A stretch of DNA of 22,659 nucleotides from Competibacteraceae bacterium UBA2792. GTDB taxonomy: Bacteria > Pseudomonadota > Gammaproteobacteria > Competibacterales > Competibacteraceae. The position numbers and the translations under genes are program-made. The stretch is from the NCBI GenBank assembly GCA_002352125.1, contig DEHU01000165.1:1-22659 (forward strand), written 5' to 3'. Within the stretch, counting starts at the first letter, position 1; each line of letters starts with the position of its first letter. The notes under the pieces were generated by a model. That model was not told the DNA's origin and did no database searches. It saw only the letters and a list, made by a program, of their open reading frames with translations. Below, in pieces: positions 1 through 7,378 of this stretch.

Positions 1-2
1 AC

Positions 3-146
3 TTAATTTACGGAGTACTTAGTGATGGACAAAAAGCCTTTGCTTCATTGATCGACTGGCGGCCCACGCTACTGGAATTTTTTGGAATCGACTGGAAGGA
101 ATACACACCAATGCTGAGAGGAAAATCTTTGTTAAACGATGATTGA
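3..146 (+). CDS. C-terminal fragment of a sulfatase/alkaline-phosphatase-superfamily-like protein (5' end outside window)
   Basis: A reading frame is open from the left edge and ends with TGA at 144-146, giving 47 residues. Its end contains PTLLEFFGIDW followed by a GKSLL motif. This matches the pattern at the end of sulfatase and phosphoglycerol/phosphoethanolamine-transferase domains, where a 'D/PTLL-x-x-x-G(I/L)' helix is followed by 'G(R/K)SLL'. The family assignment rests on this short tail only; the catalytic Ser/Cys and metal ligands would lie upstream of the window. A strong hairpin terminator lies 82 bases downstream, which supports a real gene end. An unrelated protein with a similar tail cannot be excluded. 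Confidence 0.5.
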   Translation, partial: LIYGVLSDGQKAFASLIDWRPTLLEFFGIDWKEYTPMLRGKSLLNDD

Positions 147-227
147 TGATCCGGTAACGATCATATAAATATTTGCATACACATAATGTTATCTTGTTTG
201 CTCGCGACATCCCAGAAAACTCTCTCA

Positions 228-257
228 AGGAACCCCGCAACTCGCTGCGGGGTTCCT
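228..257 (+). terminator. Rho-independent-type terminator hairpin
   Basis: A perfect 12-bp stem (AGGAACCCCGCA / TGCGGGGTTCCT) closes a 6-base loop at 240-245 and is followed by GTTTAG. It lies downstream of the sulfatase-like gene end and before the next promoter, so it should insulate the two. Read on the minus strand, the hairpin is followed by AGAGAGTTTT, so it could also act in that direction. The T tract on the plus strand is short. Confidence 0.75.
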
Positions 258-303
258 GTTTAGTCGTTCTCGGAGATACCAGGCACCGTACCACCACGAA
301 CTA

Positions 304-332
304 TTGACATCGAAAAACGATAAATTTATATT
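304..332 (+). promoter_or_regulatory. Sigma-70-type promoter of the DUF2975-xre pair
   Basis: A perfect -35 hexamer TTGACA (304-309) is separated by 17 bases from TATATT (327-332). A second TATAAT sits at 333-338, but its spacing (23) is too long for this -35. The expected transcription start is near 339-341. This makes an ATG at 341 effectively leaderless and favours the ATG at 362 as the translation start of the next gene. The region is very AT-rich compared with the surrounding DNA. Confidence 0.6.
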
Positions 333-344
333 TATAATCGATGT
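307..344. promoter_or_regulatory. Candidate operator: inverted repeat bracketing the -10 region
   Basis: ACATCGA (307-313) and TCGATGT (338-344) are perfect 7-bp inverted arms. The left arm overlaps the -35 and the right arm overlaps the transcription start. Between them lies a perfect 10-bp palindrome, ATAAATTTAT (320-329). Such placement is typical for a repressor site, and the Xre-type protein encoded at 905-1147 is the obvious candidate to bind it. That link is inference. Confidence 0.35.
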
Positions 345-361
345 TAAAAAGGGTCTCTGCC

Positions 362-895
362 ATGGCAACCTCGTTGAGCCCGGTCGAAACGCTCGGTCGG
401 CGATTCCAGCGCCTGACCTTCGCGTTGCTTCTCGCCACCCCTTGCGCGTTCGGATACGTGGTCTGGCAATTCGGGCCGATGGCGTTGCTGCGGCCGGCTC
501 AGGGCATTCAAATCGATGCGACCGCACTGGCTGCCCTCGCCGGGTTCAGGTGGCTAGCGTTGCTCGGAATCGGGTCGATCATCCCTATCCTGTGGCTCGT
601 CGTGCTCTGGCTGCTTTACGGCCTATTCGGGCTCTACGCGCGTGGCGAGGTGTTCGGGCTGGACAACATCCGGCTCATCCGTCGCTGCGGGGTCGTGCTG
701 GTTCTGATCGATATCGCCCGAATGGTCCAGTCGATGCTGCTGGGTCCCGTCCTGGGGGCGTTCGGCGTCGCACCTTCCTACTTCGTCGTCGAACTCCAGG
801 TTTCGGTCGCCATCGTCGGGCTCTTCATCGTGCTGATCGGCCATGTGATGGCGATAGCGCGAGAGTTGGAAGAATCGGACCGGCTCACCGTCTGA
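362..895 (+). CDS. DUF2975 family integral membrane protein
   Basis: The product is about 177 residues with four hydrophobic segments, roughly at residues 17-34, 60-83, 105-125 and 140-163. After the second segment comes a loop with LYARGEVFGLDN and an IRRCG motif, and the protein ends in an ARELEESDRLTV-like tail. Both are typical of DUF2975 (YoaS-like) proteins. The function is unknown; the family is usually encoded beside a small YozG-like Xre regulator, as here. An in-frame ATG at 341 exists, but it coincides with the predicted transcription start. The ATG at 362 has AAAGGG eight bases upstream and is preferred. Only 9 bases separate the stop from the next gene, so the two are co-transcribed. 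The family call is firm; any functional role would be speculation. Confidence 0.85.
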   Translation: MATSLSPVETLGRRFQRLTFALLLATPCAFGYVVWQFGPMALLRPAQGIQIDATALAALAGFRWLALLGIGSIIPILWLVVLWLLYGLFGLYARGEVFGLDNIRLIRRCGVVLVLIDIARMVQSMLLGPVLGAFGVAPSYFVVELQVSVAIVGLFIVLIGHVMAIARELEESDRLTV

Positions 896-904
896 AGGCG
901 CGCC

Positions 905-1147
905 ATGACCATCGTCGTCAACCTCGACGTCATGCTGGCGAAGCGCAAGATGAGGATGGGTGACCTCGCTCAAGCCATCGGTATCACCCAAGCGAATCTG
1001 TCCATCCTGAAAACCGGCAAAGCCAAGGCGATTCGCTTTTCGACCTTGGATGCCATCTGCCGGCAACTCGACTGCCAACCCGGCGACCTCCTAGAGTACC
1101 GGCCGAACGAGCCGGACGAACCAGCCGACGAAACCGGCGACATCTGA
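905..1147 (+). CDS. Xre/Cro-family helix-turn-helix regulator (YozG-like)
   Basis: This is an 80-residue protein made almost entirely of one HTH domain: 'MGDLAQAIGITQANLSILKTG' followed by 'IRFSTLDAICRQLDCQPGDLLEY'. The GITQANLS segment is the recognition-helix region. The ending LDCQPGDLLEY is characteristic of the short YozG-type Xre proteins paired with DUF2975 membrane proteins. The C-terminus is an acidic tail (about residues 66-80). The start ATG follows the DUF2975 stop by 9 bases, giving a two-gene operon. It probably autoregulates through the inverted repeats at the promoter at 304-344; this is inferred from position only. Confidence 0.9.
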   Translation: MTIVVNLDVMLAKRKMRMGDLAQAIGITQANLSILKTGKAKAIRFSTLDAICRQLDCQPGDLLEYRPNEPDEPADETGDI

Positions 1148-1183
1148 CCGGCCGGCGATTACCAGATTTCACGAGGAACGCGC

Positions 1184-2995
1184 ATGAATTTTCGATGGAT
1201 TCCCGGATTGCTGTTCGCCGCCGCGCTGGCTGGCTGCGCCGACCAGAATTCCGAACCGGTTCGCATCGGCAAAGGCGACTTGAACGCGGTAACCAGCACC
1301 TTGACGGCACAGATCGAGCGCGAAATGAAACGCGAGGATATCGCCGGATTGAGTATCGCGCTGGTGGACGATCAACGCATCGCGTGGGCGCAGGGCTTCG
1401 GTTGGGCCGACATCGAGGCCAAACGCCCGGCGACGCCGGACACGCTCTACCGGGTCGGCTCGGTGTCGAAGCTGTTCACGGCGCTAGAACTCCTCAAATT
1501 GCGGGACGCGGGCAAGCTAAAACTGGATCGGCCGGTCACCGCTTTTCTGCCCGGGTTCACGATCCGCAGCCGCGCGCCGAATCCCCCGCCGATCACCTTG
1601 CGCGCCCTGGCCGCGCACCATTCCGGGTTGCCCACCGACCGCCTGAACGGCATGTGGGCGCCGCGCCCCTCGTCCTTGGCCACACTGGTGGACGAGTTGT
1701 CCGACGAAACCCTGGCGGCGGTTCCGCAAACGCAGTACCGCTATTCGAACCTCGGCTTTTCCGTGCTGGGGCGGGTGATCGAAGTCGCGACCGGCCAGCC
1801 GTTCGAGCAAGCGATGGAGCACGATCTGCTGATCCCGCTCGGCATGAAACGATCGCGCTTCACGCAGGCACCGCCGAACGGTATCGAGGTCGCGGTGGGT
1901 TATCGAAAAAATACCCCGCTGCCTTGGTTGACGCTCCGCGACGCACCCGCCGGAGGGCTGACCTCGTCGGCGGTCGAGCTGGCGCAACTGTTGAAACTGG
2001 TGTTCGCCGACGGCGTCGCCGACGGGCGCCGAATCGTGTCGGCGCAAAGCGTGGCCGATAGCCTGTCGCCGCAATTCGCCGGCTTGCCGGCCGACTTCGG
2101 CCATCGAGTCGGGCTGTCGTGGATGTTGAGCGGCGTACAGACCGCCACGGGAGATGCGGTGGTTTGGCACGATGGAGCAGCTCCGCCGTTTTACGCCGCC
2201 GTCGCCATGCTACCGAAAGACCAGCTGGGCGTGGTGGTGCTCTCCAACAGCGAAGCGGCGGGGAAAATCTCGCTCCAGCTCGCCACCCGCGCCTTGGATT
2301 TGCTGAAGATGACCCGGCAAGGCGGCATCTATCGGCCGTCGCCAGCCGTCGAATTGCCCGCTGTGCAACTCCCGCCGGGCGAAATCGAACGCTATGCCGG
2401 CGACTACGTGGTGTTCGGACAGATGCTGCGAGTCGAGGCCCAGGGCGACCGGCTCAAGACCACGTTCCAGAATACCGGTCTGGAACTCGTTCCGGCGGGA
2501 GCAGGACGTTTCTCGATCCGGGCGCGGGTCATGGGCGTCTTGTCCTTCGGACTACCGAATCTTGCGATCGATCTGCAAAAGCCGTCCGCCACCGGTTTGC
2601 CGGACCAATCGAGCGATGCCATGATCGGCCTCGTCACCGGCTTGCCCGCTCCGGTTACCGCAACCCGCCTTCCGGGCGTTTCGATCCCGAACGCTTGGCG
2701 CGGACGTTTGGGAAGCTGCGACCTCGATACCCGCAATCAGTATTTCGAAATCCGGGAATGCCGATTTGTCGAGGAAAACGGCCATCTGGTGCTCCGTGCA
2801 TCGATTCGCGGCACCGAAACCGGAGCGGAGTGGGCCGAATTCGTGCTGCCGCTGGTGCCGCTAAACGACACGGAAGCGATCGTGCCCGGCTACGGCGCGG
2901 GCGAAGGTGGAACCGCGCGAGCCGTCGCATTGGGCAACGTGGAAACGCTGCGGTATTCGGGATTCGAGATCCGCCTGCTGCGAGATCGGCGCTGA
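1184..2995 (+). CDS. Serine hydrolase lipoprotein (class C beta-lactamase / penicillin-binding-protein-like)
   Basis: The 603-residue protein begins with a lipoprotein signal whose lipobox is LAGC (Cys18), so it is probably anchored in the envelope. The beta-lactamase/PBP-like domain spans about residues 35-370. It holds the catalytic S-V-S-K tetrad (Ser93, Lys96), a Y-S-N motif (187-189) and H-D-G (329-331), which replaces the KTG box as in many class C-like esterases and D-aminopeptidases. A 230-residue C-terminal region forms additional beta-rich domain(s), as in longer family members. The substrate cannot be told: esterase, peptidase and carboxypeptidase activities all occur in the family, and true beta-lactamase activity is not implied. 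It starts 36 bases after the xre stop, with GAGGAA upstream, and could be read through from that operon. Confidence 0.9.
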   Translation: MNFRWIPGLLFAAALAGCADQNSEPVRIGKGDLNAVTSTLTAQIEREMKREDIAGLSIALVDDQRIAWAQGFGWADIEAKRPATPDTLYRVGSVSKLFTALELLKLRDAGKLKLDRPVTAFLPGFTIRSRAPNPPPITLRALAAHHSGLPTDRLNGMWAPRPSSLATLVDELSDETLAAVPQTQYRYSNLGFSVLGRVIEVATGQPFEQAMEHDLLIPLGMKRSRFTQAPPNGIEVAVGYRKNTPLPWLTLRDAPAGGLTSSAVELAQLLKLVFADGVADGRRIVSAQSVADSLSPQFAGLPADFGHRVGLSWMLSGVQTATGDAVVWHDGAAPPFYAAVAMLPKDQLGVVVLSNSEAAGKISLQLATRALDLLKMTRQGGIYRPSPAVELPAVQLPPGEIERYAGDYVVFGQMLRVEAQGDRLKTTFQNTGLELVPAGAGRFSIRARVMGVLSFGLPNLAIDLQKPSATGLPDQSSDAMIGLVTGLPAPVTATRLPGVSIPNAWRGRLGSCDLDTRNQYFEIRECRFVEENGHLVLRASIRGTETGAEWAEFVLPLVPLNDTEAIVPGYGAGEGGTARAVALGNVETLRYSGFEIRLLRDRR

Positions 2996-3140
2996 CGGCC
3001 CGGTCCCGTTCCGCAAACAGCCATCGAAGCGGCACCGGCGATTTGGATTGGTTGCATCGTGCCTCGCGGCAAGCACTTGAGGCATACACTTGTTGTCACT
3101 GTCCCAAAGCCACACCGAATTCGATTCGCGGAGATCGCCG

Positions 3141-3341
3141 ATGCGTTTTGAAGACTTGCCTCCGGAGGATCGCTACCAGATCGAACGGGCCGCGTGCCGG
3201 TTTCTGGTCGCGCACTGCTACGTCAGCTTAGACGAAGCGTGCCAGACCCTAAATCTGACGCTCCCCGACCTATGGAGCCATATCCTGCAAGAAGCCGGCT
3301 TACCGGAAAGCGATCCGCCCGCGTTCGCTCCGTTTGCCTGA
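3141..3341 (+). CDS. Small hypothetical protein (66 aa)
   Basis: An ATG at 3141 is preceded by GGAGA with suitable spacing. The product is soluble and rich in charged residues: it begins MRFEDLPPEDRYQIERAA, continues with a Leu-rich helix pair (SLDEACQTLNLTLPDLWSHI) and ends in a Pro-rich tail. The middle resembles a short helical, possibly HTH-like fold, but no family is recognised. A longer frame starting at 3090 is possible but lacks a good ribosome site. The stop is 34 bases before the NnrU start, so the two may form an operon. Confidence 0.6.
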   Translation: MRFEDLPPEDRYQIERAACRFLVAHCYVSLDEACQTLNLTLPDLWSHILQEAGLPESDPPAFAPFA

Positions 3342-3375
3342 ACGAATCCTCATCCATCCTAAGGAGACCGAGAAC

Positions 3376-4065
3376 ATGAGCACCGCATTTTGGATCACCG
3401 GACTGGCCAGCGCCGCTTTTTTCGTCAGTCACCTCGGTTTGTCCAGCGCCGCCGTGCGCGGCCAACTGGCCGGCCGCCTGGGAGAGCAAGGGTTTCAAGG
3501 TTTGTATTCGCTGGTCGCGCTGCTGGCCTTGGGAACGATGATCGCCGGTTATATCCAGGCGCCCCACACCGATTTTCTCTGGGTGCCCGGCCACGGCTTG
3601 CGCCATTTGCCGCTGTTGATCATGCCGGTGGCGTTCATCCTGATCGCGGGTGGAGCGCTGGTTCCCAATCCTTCGGCGGTGGGCATGGCCGATGCGCTCG
3701 ACCGGACCGAACCGGCTCGCGGCGCGTTGCGCATCACCCGGCACCCGGTGATGTGGGGCGTTGCGCTGTGGGCGGCAGTCCACATTCTCGCCAACGGCGA
3801 CCTGGCGTCGTTGCTGTTCTTCGGCGGTTTTTTGCTGACGGCGATTCTGGGCTCGCTGCACCTCGACCGCCGAATGGCGGCCGAGCAGGGCGAACGTTGG
3901 CAGCACTTCGCCGCCGTCACCTCCTACGTGCCGTTCGCGGCGCTGGCGAGCGGTCGTCAGCGCTGGTCTTGGGTCGAACTGCGCCGGCCGGCGGCGTGGG
4001 GTTTGGGTATCTTTGCGCTCTTGCTGCTGCTCCATCCCCATTTGTTCGGCGTGCGGCCCTACTGA
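3376..4065 (+). CDS. NnrU family membrane protein
   Basis: The product is about 229 residues with six or so hydrophobic segments. It carries the family signature region 'RHPVMWGVALWAAVHILANGD' split across about residues 117-137, preceded by ARGALRIT. NnrU proteins were named for an association with nitric oxide/nitrite metabolism, but their biochemical role is unproven and many are found outside denitrification loci, as here. The start ATG has a clear AAGGAG (3361-3366) nine bases upstream, which rules out an earlier TTG at 3334. There are no nitrogen-oxide genes nearby. Confidence 0.88.
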   Translation: MSTAFWITGLASAAFFVSHLGLSSAAVRGQLAGRLGEQGFQGLYSLVALLALGTMIAGYIQAPHTDFLWVPGHGLRHLPLLIMPVAFILIAGGALVPNPSAVGMADALDRTEPARGALRITRHPVMWGVALWAAVHILANGDLASLLFFGGFLLTAILGSLHLDRRMAAEQGERWQHFAAVTSYVPFAALASGRQRWSWVELRRPAAWGLGIFALLLLLHPHLFGVRPY

Positions 4066-4185
4066 CCCTATTCGCACGAGGCAAACACCCTCTACGTAAT
4101 CTCACTCGACTTCGATGCGCCGGGACCGGAACCGGAAACGCGGCTTCGATCTCCGGCCGTCGCCGCTTTCGCGAGGAATCCCCAC

Positions 4186-5142
4186 ATGGCCGCTGCCATC
4201 TGTCTTGGCGAATTGTTGATCGATTTCGTTCCCACCGTTACCGGCACCGGCCTAACCGACGCGCCGGCGTTCGTCAAGGCGCCGGGCGGCGCGCCCGGCA
4301 ACGTGGCCGTCGGACTGGCGCGGCTCGGCGTTCCGAGCGCGTTCATGGGCAAGGTTGGCGACGATGCCTTTGGTCGCTTTCTCGCCGACACCTTGGCCGG
4401 GGCCGGGGTGGATGTCGGCCCGCTACGTTTCTCGACCGAAGCGCGCACCGCGCTGGCGTTCGTCTCGTTGCGGGCGGACGGCGAACGGGAATTCATGTTC
4501 TACCGCCACCCCAGCGCCGATATGCTGTTCAACCCCGGAGAGGTCGATATCGGGGCGATCCATCGCGCCAAATTGCTGCATTTTGGCTCGATCAGCCTGA
4601 TCGGCGAACCGTCGCGCGGCGCGACCTTGTACGCGGTCGATACCGCTCGCGCCGCCGGCTGCCTGATTTCCTACGATCCCAACCTGCGGCTGCCGCTGTG
4701 GCCGGACGCGAACGCCGCGCGAGACGGCATGCTGTTGGGTTTGAAGAAAGCCCATGTCGTCAAGCTCAGCGACGACGAAAGCGAATTCTTGACCGGATTT
4801 AGCGATCTGGACGCCGCTTGCAAAGCGCTCTGGCACGATGAGCTGAAATTGCTGGTGGTCACGCGGGGTCGTGCCGGCTGCGTCTATTTCACTGCGGACT
4901 TCTCCGGCGGTGTGGAGAGCTTCGCGGTCGAGGCAGTCGATGCGACCGGTGCAGGCGATGGCTTCGTGGCCGGCTTACTGCAAGGCTTGCTCGCCGATCC
5001 GGCCACGTTCCGCGACGAAGCGCGGCTACGGGAACTGTGCCGCTTCGCCAACGCGGTCGGGGCGCTCGCCACGTTGGAGCGGGGCGCGATTCCGGCGTTA
5101 CCGGACCGCGAGCGAGTACTGGATTTTCTGCGCCACCAGTGA
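4186..5142 (+). CDS. PfkB-family carbohydrate kinase, probable fructokinase
   Basis: The 318-residue protein has the ribokinase/PfkB layout. Residues 34-48 give the N-terminal signature (GGAPGNVAVGLARLG). Residues 251-263 give VDATGAGDGFVAG, the C-terminal signature with the anion hole and catalytic base Asp258. A YDPNLR motif at 163-168 and KLSDDE at 193-198 are also characteristic of bacterial fructokinases (ATP:D-fructose 6-phosphotransferase). It would feed fructose, for example from sucrose, into glycolysis in the cytoplasm. The start ATG is preceded by GAGGAA. Other PfkB sugar kinases remain possible because no other sugar gene is next to it. Confidence 0.88.
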   Translation: MAAAICLGELLIDFVPTVTGTGLTDAPAFVKAPGGAPGNVAVGLARLGVPSAFMGKVGDDAFGRFLADTLAGAGVDVGPLRFSTEARTALAFVSLRADGEREFMFYRHPSADMLFNPGEVDIGAIHRAKLLHFGSISLIGEPSRGATLYAVDTARAAGCLISYDPNLRLPLWPDANAARDGMLLGLKKAHVVKLSDDESEFLTGFSDLDAACKALWHDELKLLVVTRGRAGCVYFTADFSGGVESFAVEAVDATGAGDGFVAGLLQGLLADPATFRDEARLRELCRFANAVGALATLERGAIPALPDRERVLDFLRHQ

Positions 5143-5158
5143 TCCTCCTGCTTCAAAA

Positions 5159-5208
5159 TTCCGGGATTGCCGGGTTGTGCCTGGCACAAAGCATCGGCGG
5201 TCCCGGAA
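5159..5208. repeat. Nested inverted repeats between fructokinase and phoX
   Basis: TTCCGGGA (5159-5166) pairs with TCCCGGAA (5201-5208). Between them lies a perfect odd palindrome, TTGTGCC-T-GGCACAA (5175-5189). There is no T tract, so a classical terminator is unlikely. The inner palindrome could be an operator for the downstream phoX-like gene or part of a structured mRNA end. No canonical Pho box was found in 5143-5331. Confidence 0.35.
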
Positions 5209-5331
5209 ATAACGCGCATGACATGCTACGACTAGAGAATTTCGGGTTCCACATTCCCCAGCCTTCACCCGAATGTCACTGCATCCGGGTATCGTGGTAT
5301 TTGTCCAACCACAAATCACCAGAGACCTCAC

Positions 5332-7290
5332 ATGATGTTCAAAACGCTCCTCACCGGCTCCACGGCCCTGCTGTGTTGCGCGGCGTTCGTTCCCGCTATC
5401 GCCAGCGCGGCGGACGCTGCTTCGTTGAAGGTCAAGTCGGTCGAGTTCACCGCAACGCCCGCTCCCGCCACCGAAATGGAAAAAGCCGCTCCCTACACGA
5501 CATCGGCGGCTGTCGTCACCTTAAGCGACGGCTCCAAGAAAACGTTCCCCTTAAGCTATAACGCGCTGTACCGTTCCGGTGATTACATCGATAACTGGTA
5601 TGCCGGCCTGATCGTTGACAAGGACGGCAAGCCATTGACGCAATCGGCTCCAGACGCCAAGGGCAATGTGGCGCGCGGCCCGTTCCGTTCGGCAGGTCCC
5701 GACGGCACCTCGCTGCTGTGGGTTCCGGGCGCCAAGGTGGACGGCGTGAAAGGCAATCCGCTGTTTCTCGTCAACCACTTCGAGTACGACACCGAGGGAG
5801 AAAATATCGATTCCGCCAAGCCGCCGGTGGATTTGTACGCCCTGCTGCCCATGACCATGAATCTCGCGGTGCTCGATCAGGACCCGCAAACCGGCAAGCT
5901 GACCCCCGCGAAACTGTCCAACATCGACTTCTCTGCCGTCGAAGGTTTGTGGATTCCCTGCAACGGTTCCACCACGCCGTGGATGACGCACCTGGGCAGC
6001 GAGGAATACGAACCGGATGCGGCCGTCTTCGAAAAGACGCCGTTGGAGCCGATGAATCTCTATCGCGGCACGGCAGGTAAACTCGCCACCGGCGGCGGAG
6101 CCAATCCGTATCGCTACGGCCATTTGGTCGAGGTGACGGTCAACCCGGACGGCTCGACCAAGGCGGTCAAGCATTACGCGATGGGCCGTCTGGCGTTCGA
6201 GTTAGGCGACGTGATGGGCGACCGCAAGACCGTCTACATGGGCGACGATGGCGATGACGTGATCCGCGCCTTGTACGTGGCCGACAAAGAAGACGACCTC
6301 TCGGCGGGCACGCTCTATGCCGCCAAATGGATTCAGGAAGACGCGGCCCACTACGGCAAGGCTCGCCTCCAGTGGATCAAGCTCGGCCATGCCAGCGACG
6401 CCGAAATCGAGGCGCTGATCGCCAAAGGAACCCGGTTCTCCGACATTTTCGAAGTCGCCAGCGCTGACGCCGTCAAGGCCGAACCGGCAAAATACCAAGG
6501 ATTCAAACCCGTCTATGTCTACAGCGGCACCGGCGGCAAAACGCAGCTTGAATATCTCAAGCCGAGATCCGGCATGGAACAAGCCGCCGCCTTTCTGGAA
6601 ACGCGCCGCTACGCCGCCTATCTCGGCGCCACCACCGAATTCACCAAAATGGAAGGTCAGGCGCATTCCAACGCCGATAAAAAATTGTGGACCGTCATCA
6701 GCTATGTCCGCAAAGGCATGATCGACGGCCAGAACAAGGAACGCCCACAGGACGACATCAAGCTAGCCGGCGACGAGAAGGACTTGACCTGCGGCGTCGT
6801 CTACGAAAGCGTGCTCAAGGGCGGCCAAAAGGACACGGCCGGCAACGCCATCGCCAGCGACTGGGTGGCTACCGACATGGCCGGCCTCGTCTTCGGCGAG
6901 CGCAATCCCGCCGACGGCAAGCAGAAGCTCGACAAGTGCGACACCGAAAAGGTCGCCAATCCCGATAACATCCGCTACTCCGAGGCCATGCGCACCCTGT
7001 TCATCGGCGAAGATTCCGGGAACCATCTGAACAATTTCGTGTGGGCCTACAACGTCGATAGCAAGGCGCTGGCCCGTATTTTCAGCGCGCCCATCGGGGC
7101 GGAAAACACCGGCCTCAACGTGTTCGACGACTATAACGGCCACGCTTACATCACCGCCAACATCCAGCATCCGGGCGCGGCCGAGGATTTGGCGAAGTAT
7201 GGGGATGACATCAAGATCGACCTGCGCCGCAAGGTGGACGAGCGCGGCTGGATCGGCTATTTGGGTGGCCTGCCGGCAATGACTCGTTAA
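5332..7290 (+). CDS. PhoX/DUF839 family secreted phosphatase-like protein
   Basis: The 652-residue protein has a Sec-type signal peptide (about residues 1-26, cut after ASA). It carries DUF839/PhoX landmarks: IPCNGSTTPWMTH then SEEY (Cys210, Glu224/225), MGRLAFELGDV (about 284-294), the acidic MGDDGDD (303-309), and EDSGNHLNNFVWAY near the C-terminus. PhoX enzymes are periplasmic or secreted Ca/Fe alkaline phosphatases that release phosphate from organic esters. Canonical PhoX is exported by Tat; here no twin-arginine is present. Either ATG (5332 or 5335) could start translation. The convergent neighbour is a Pho-box-controlled metallophosphoesterase, which supports a phosphate role. Whether this branch is a true phosphatase is not certain. 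Confidence 0.88.
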   Translation: MMFKTLLTGSTALLCCAAFVPAIASAADAASLKVKSVEFTATPAPATEMEKAAPYTTSAAVVTLSDGSKKTFPLSYNALYRSGDYIDNWYAGLIVDKDGKPLTQSAPDAKGNVARGPFRSAGPDGTSLLWVPGAKVDGVKGNPLFLVNHFEYDTEGENIDSAKPPVDLYALLPMTMNLAVLDQDPQTGKLTPAKLSNIDFSAVEGLWIPCNGSTTPWMTHLGSEEYEPDAAVFEKTPLEPMNLYRGTAGKLATGGGANPYRYGHLVEVTVNPDGSTKAVKHYAMGRLAFELGDVMGDRKTVYMGDDGDDVIRALYVADKEDDLSAGTLYAAKWIQEDAAHYGKARLQWIKLGHASDAEIEALIAKGTRFSDIFEVASADAVKAEPAKYQGFKPVYVYSGTGGKTQLEYLKPRSGMEQAAAFLETRRYAAYLGATTEFTKMEGQAHSNADKKLWTVISYVRKGMIDGQNKERPQDDIKLAGDEKDLTCGVVYESVLKGGQKDTAGNAIASDWVATDMAGLVFGERNPADGKQKLDKCDTEKVANPDNIRYSEAMRTLFIGEDSGNHLNNFVWAYNVDSKALARIFSAPIGAENTGLNVFDDYNGHAYITANIQHPGAAEDLAKYGDDIKIDLRRKVDERGWIGYLGGLPAMTR

Positions 7291-7317
7291 GGCCGGCATT
7301 TCGCGATTGGCTCGATT

Positions 7318-7345
7318 CCCTCTTCCCCAGCAAAGGGGGAGAGGG
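7318..7345. repeat. REP-like hairpin between convergent phosphate genes
   Basis: CCCTCTTCCCC (7318-7328) and GGGGGAGAGGG (7335-7345) form an 11-bp stem with one G-T wobble around AGCAAA. The stem is followed by GCGCGAGGGTGACAGGGTGAC. The CCCTC...GAGGG...GAGGGTGA layout resembles a widespread dispersed REP-type element of Proteobacteria. It sits in the short gap between two converging genes, where it could terminate or stabilise both transcripts. No T tract follows. Confidence 0.55.
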
Positions 7346-7378
7346 CGATGAGCGCGAGGGTGACAGGGTGACTACGAT

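Noticed and set aside
3223..4077. Minus-strand open frame of 284 codons opposite NnrU
   Set aside because: Its product is a Gln/Arg/His-rich sequence without domains, and it lies opposite a clearly recognised membrane protein with a good ribosome site.
3390..4802. Plus-strand open frame of 470 codons across NnrU and fructokinase
   Set aside because: It is Arg/Gly/Ala-rich low-complexity translation typical of the wrong frame in high-GC DNA, and it overlaps two well-supported genes.
5183..5199. TGGCAC resembling a sigma-54 -24 element before phoX
   Set aside because: The expected -12 (TTGCA/T) reads ATCGG at the required spacing, so the GC element is missing.
5260..5310. TGTCA and TGTCC words upstream of the PhoX-like gene as a Pho box
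   Set aside because: They are 28 bases apart, out of phase with the 11-bp repeat, and have no matching partner half-sites.
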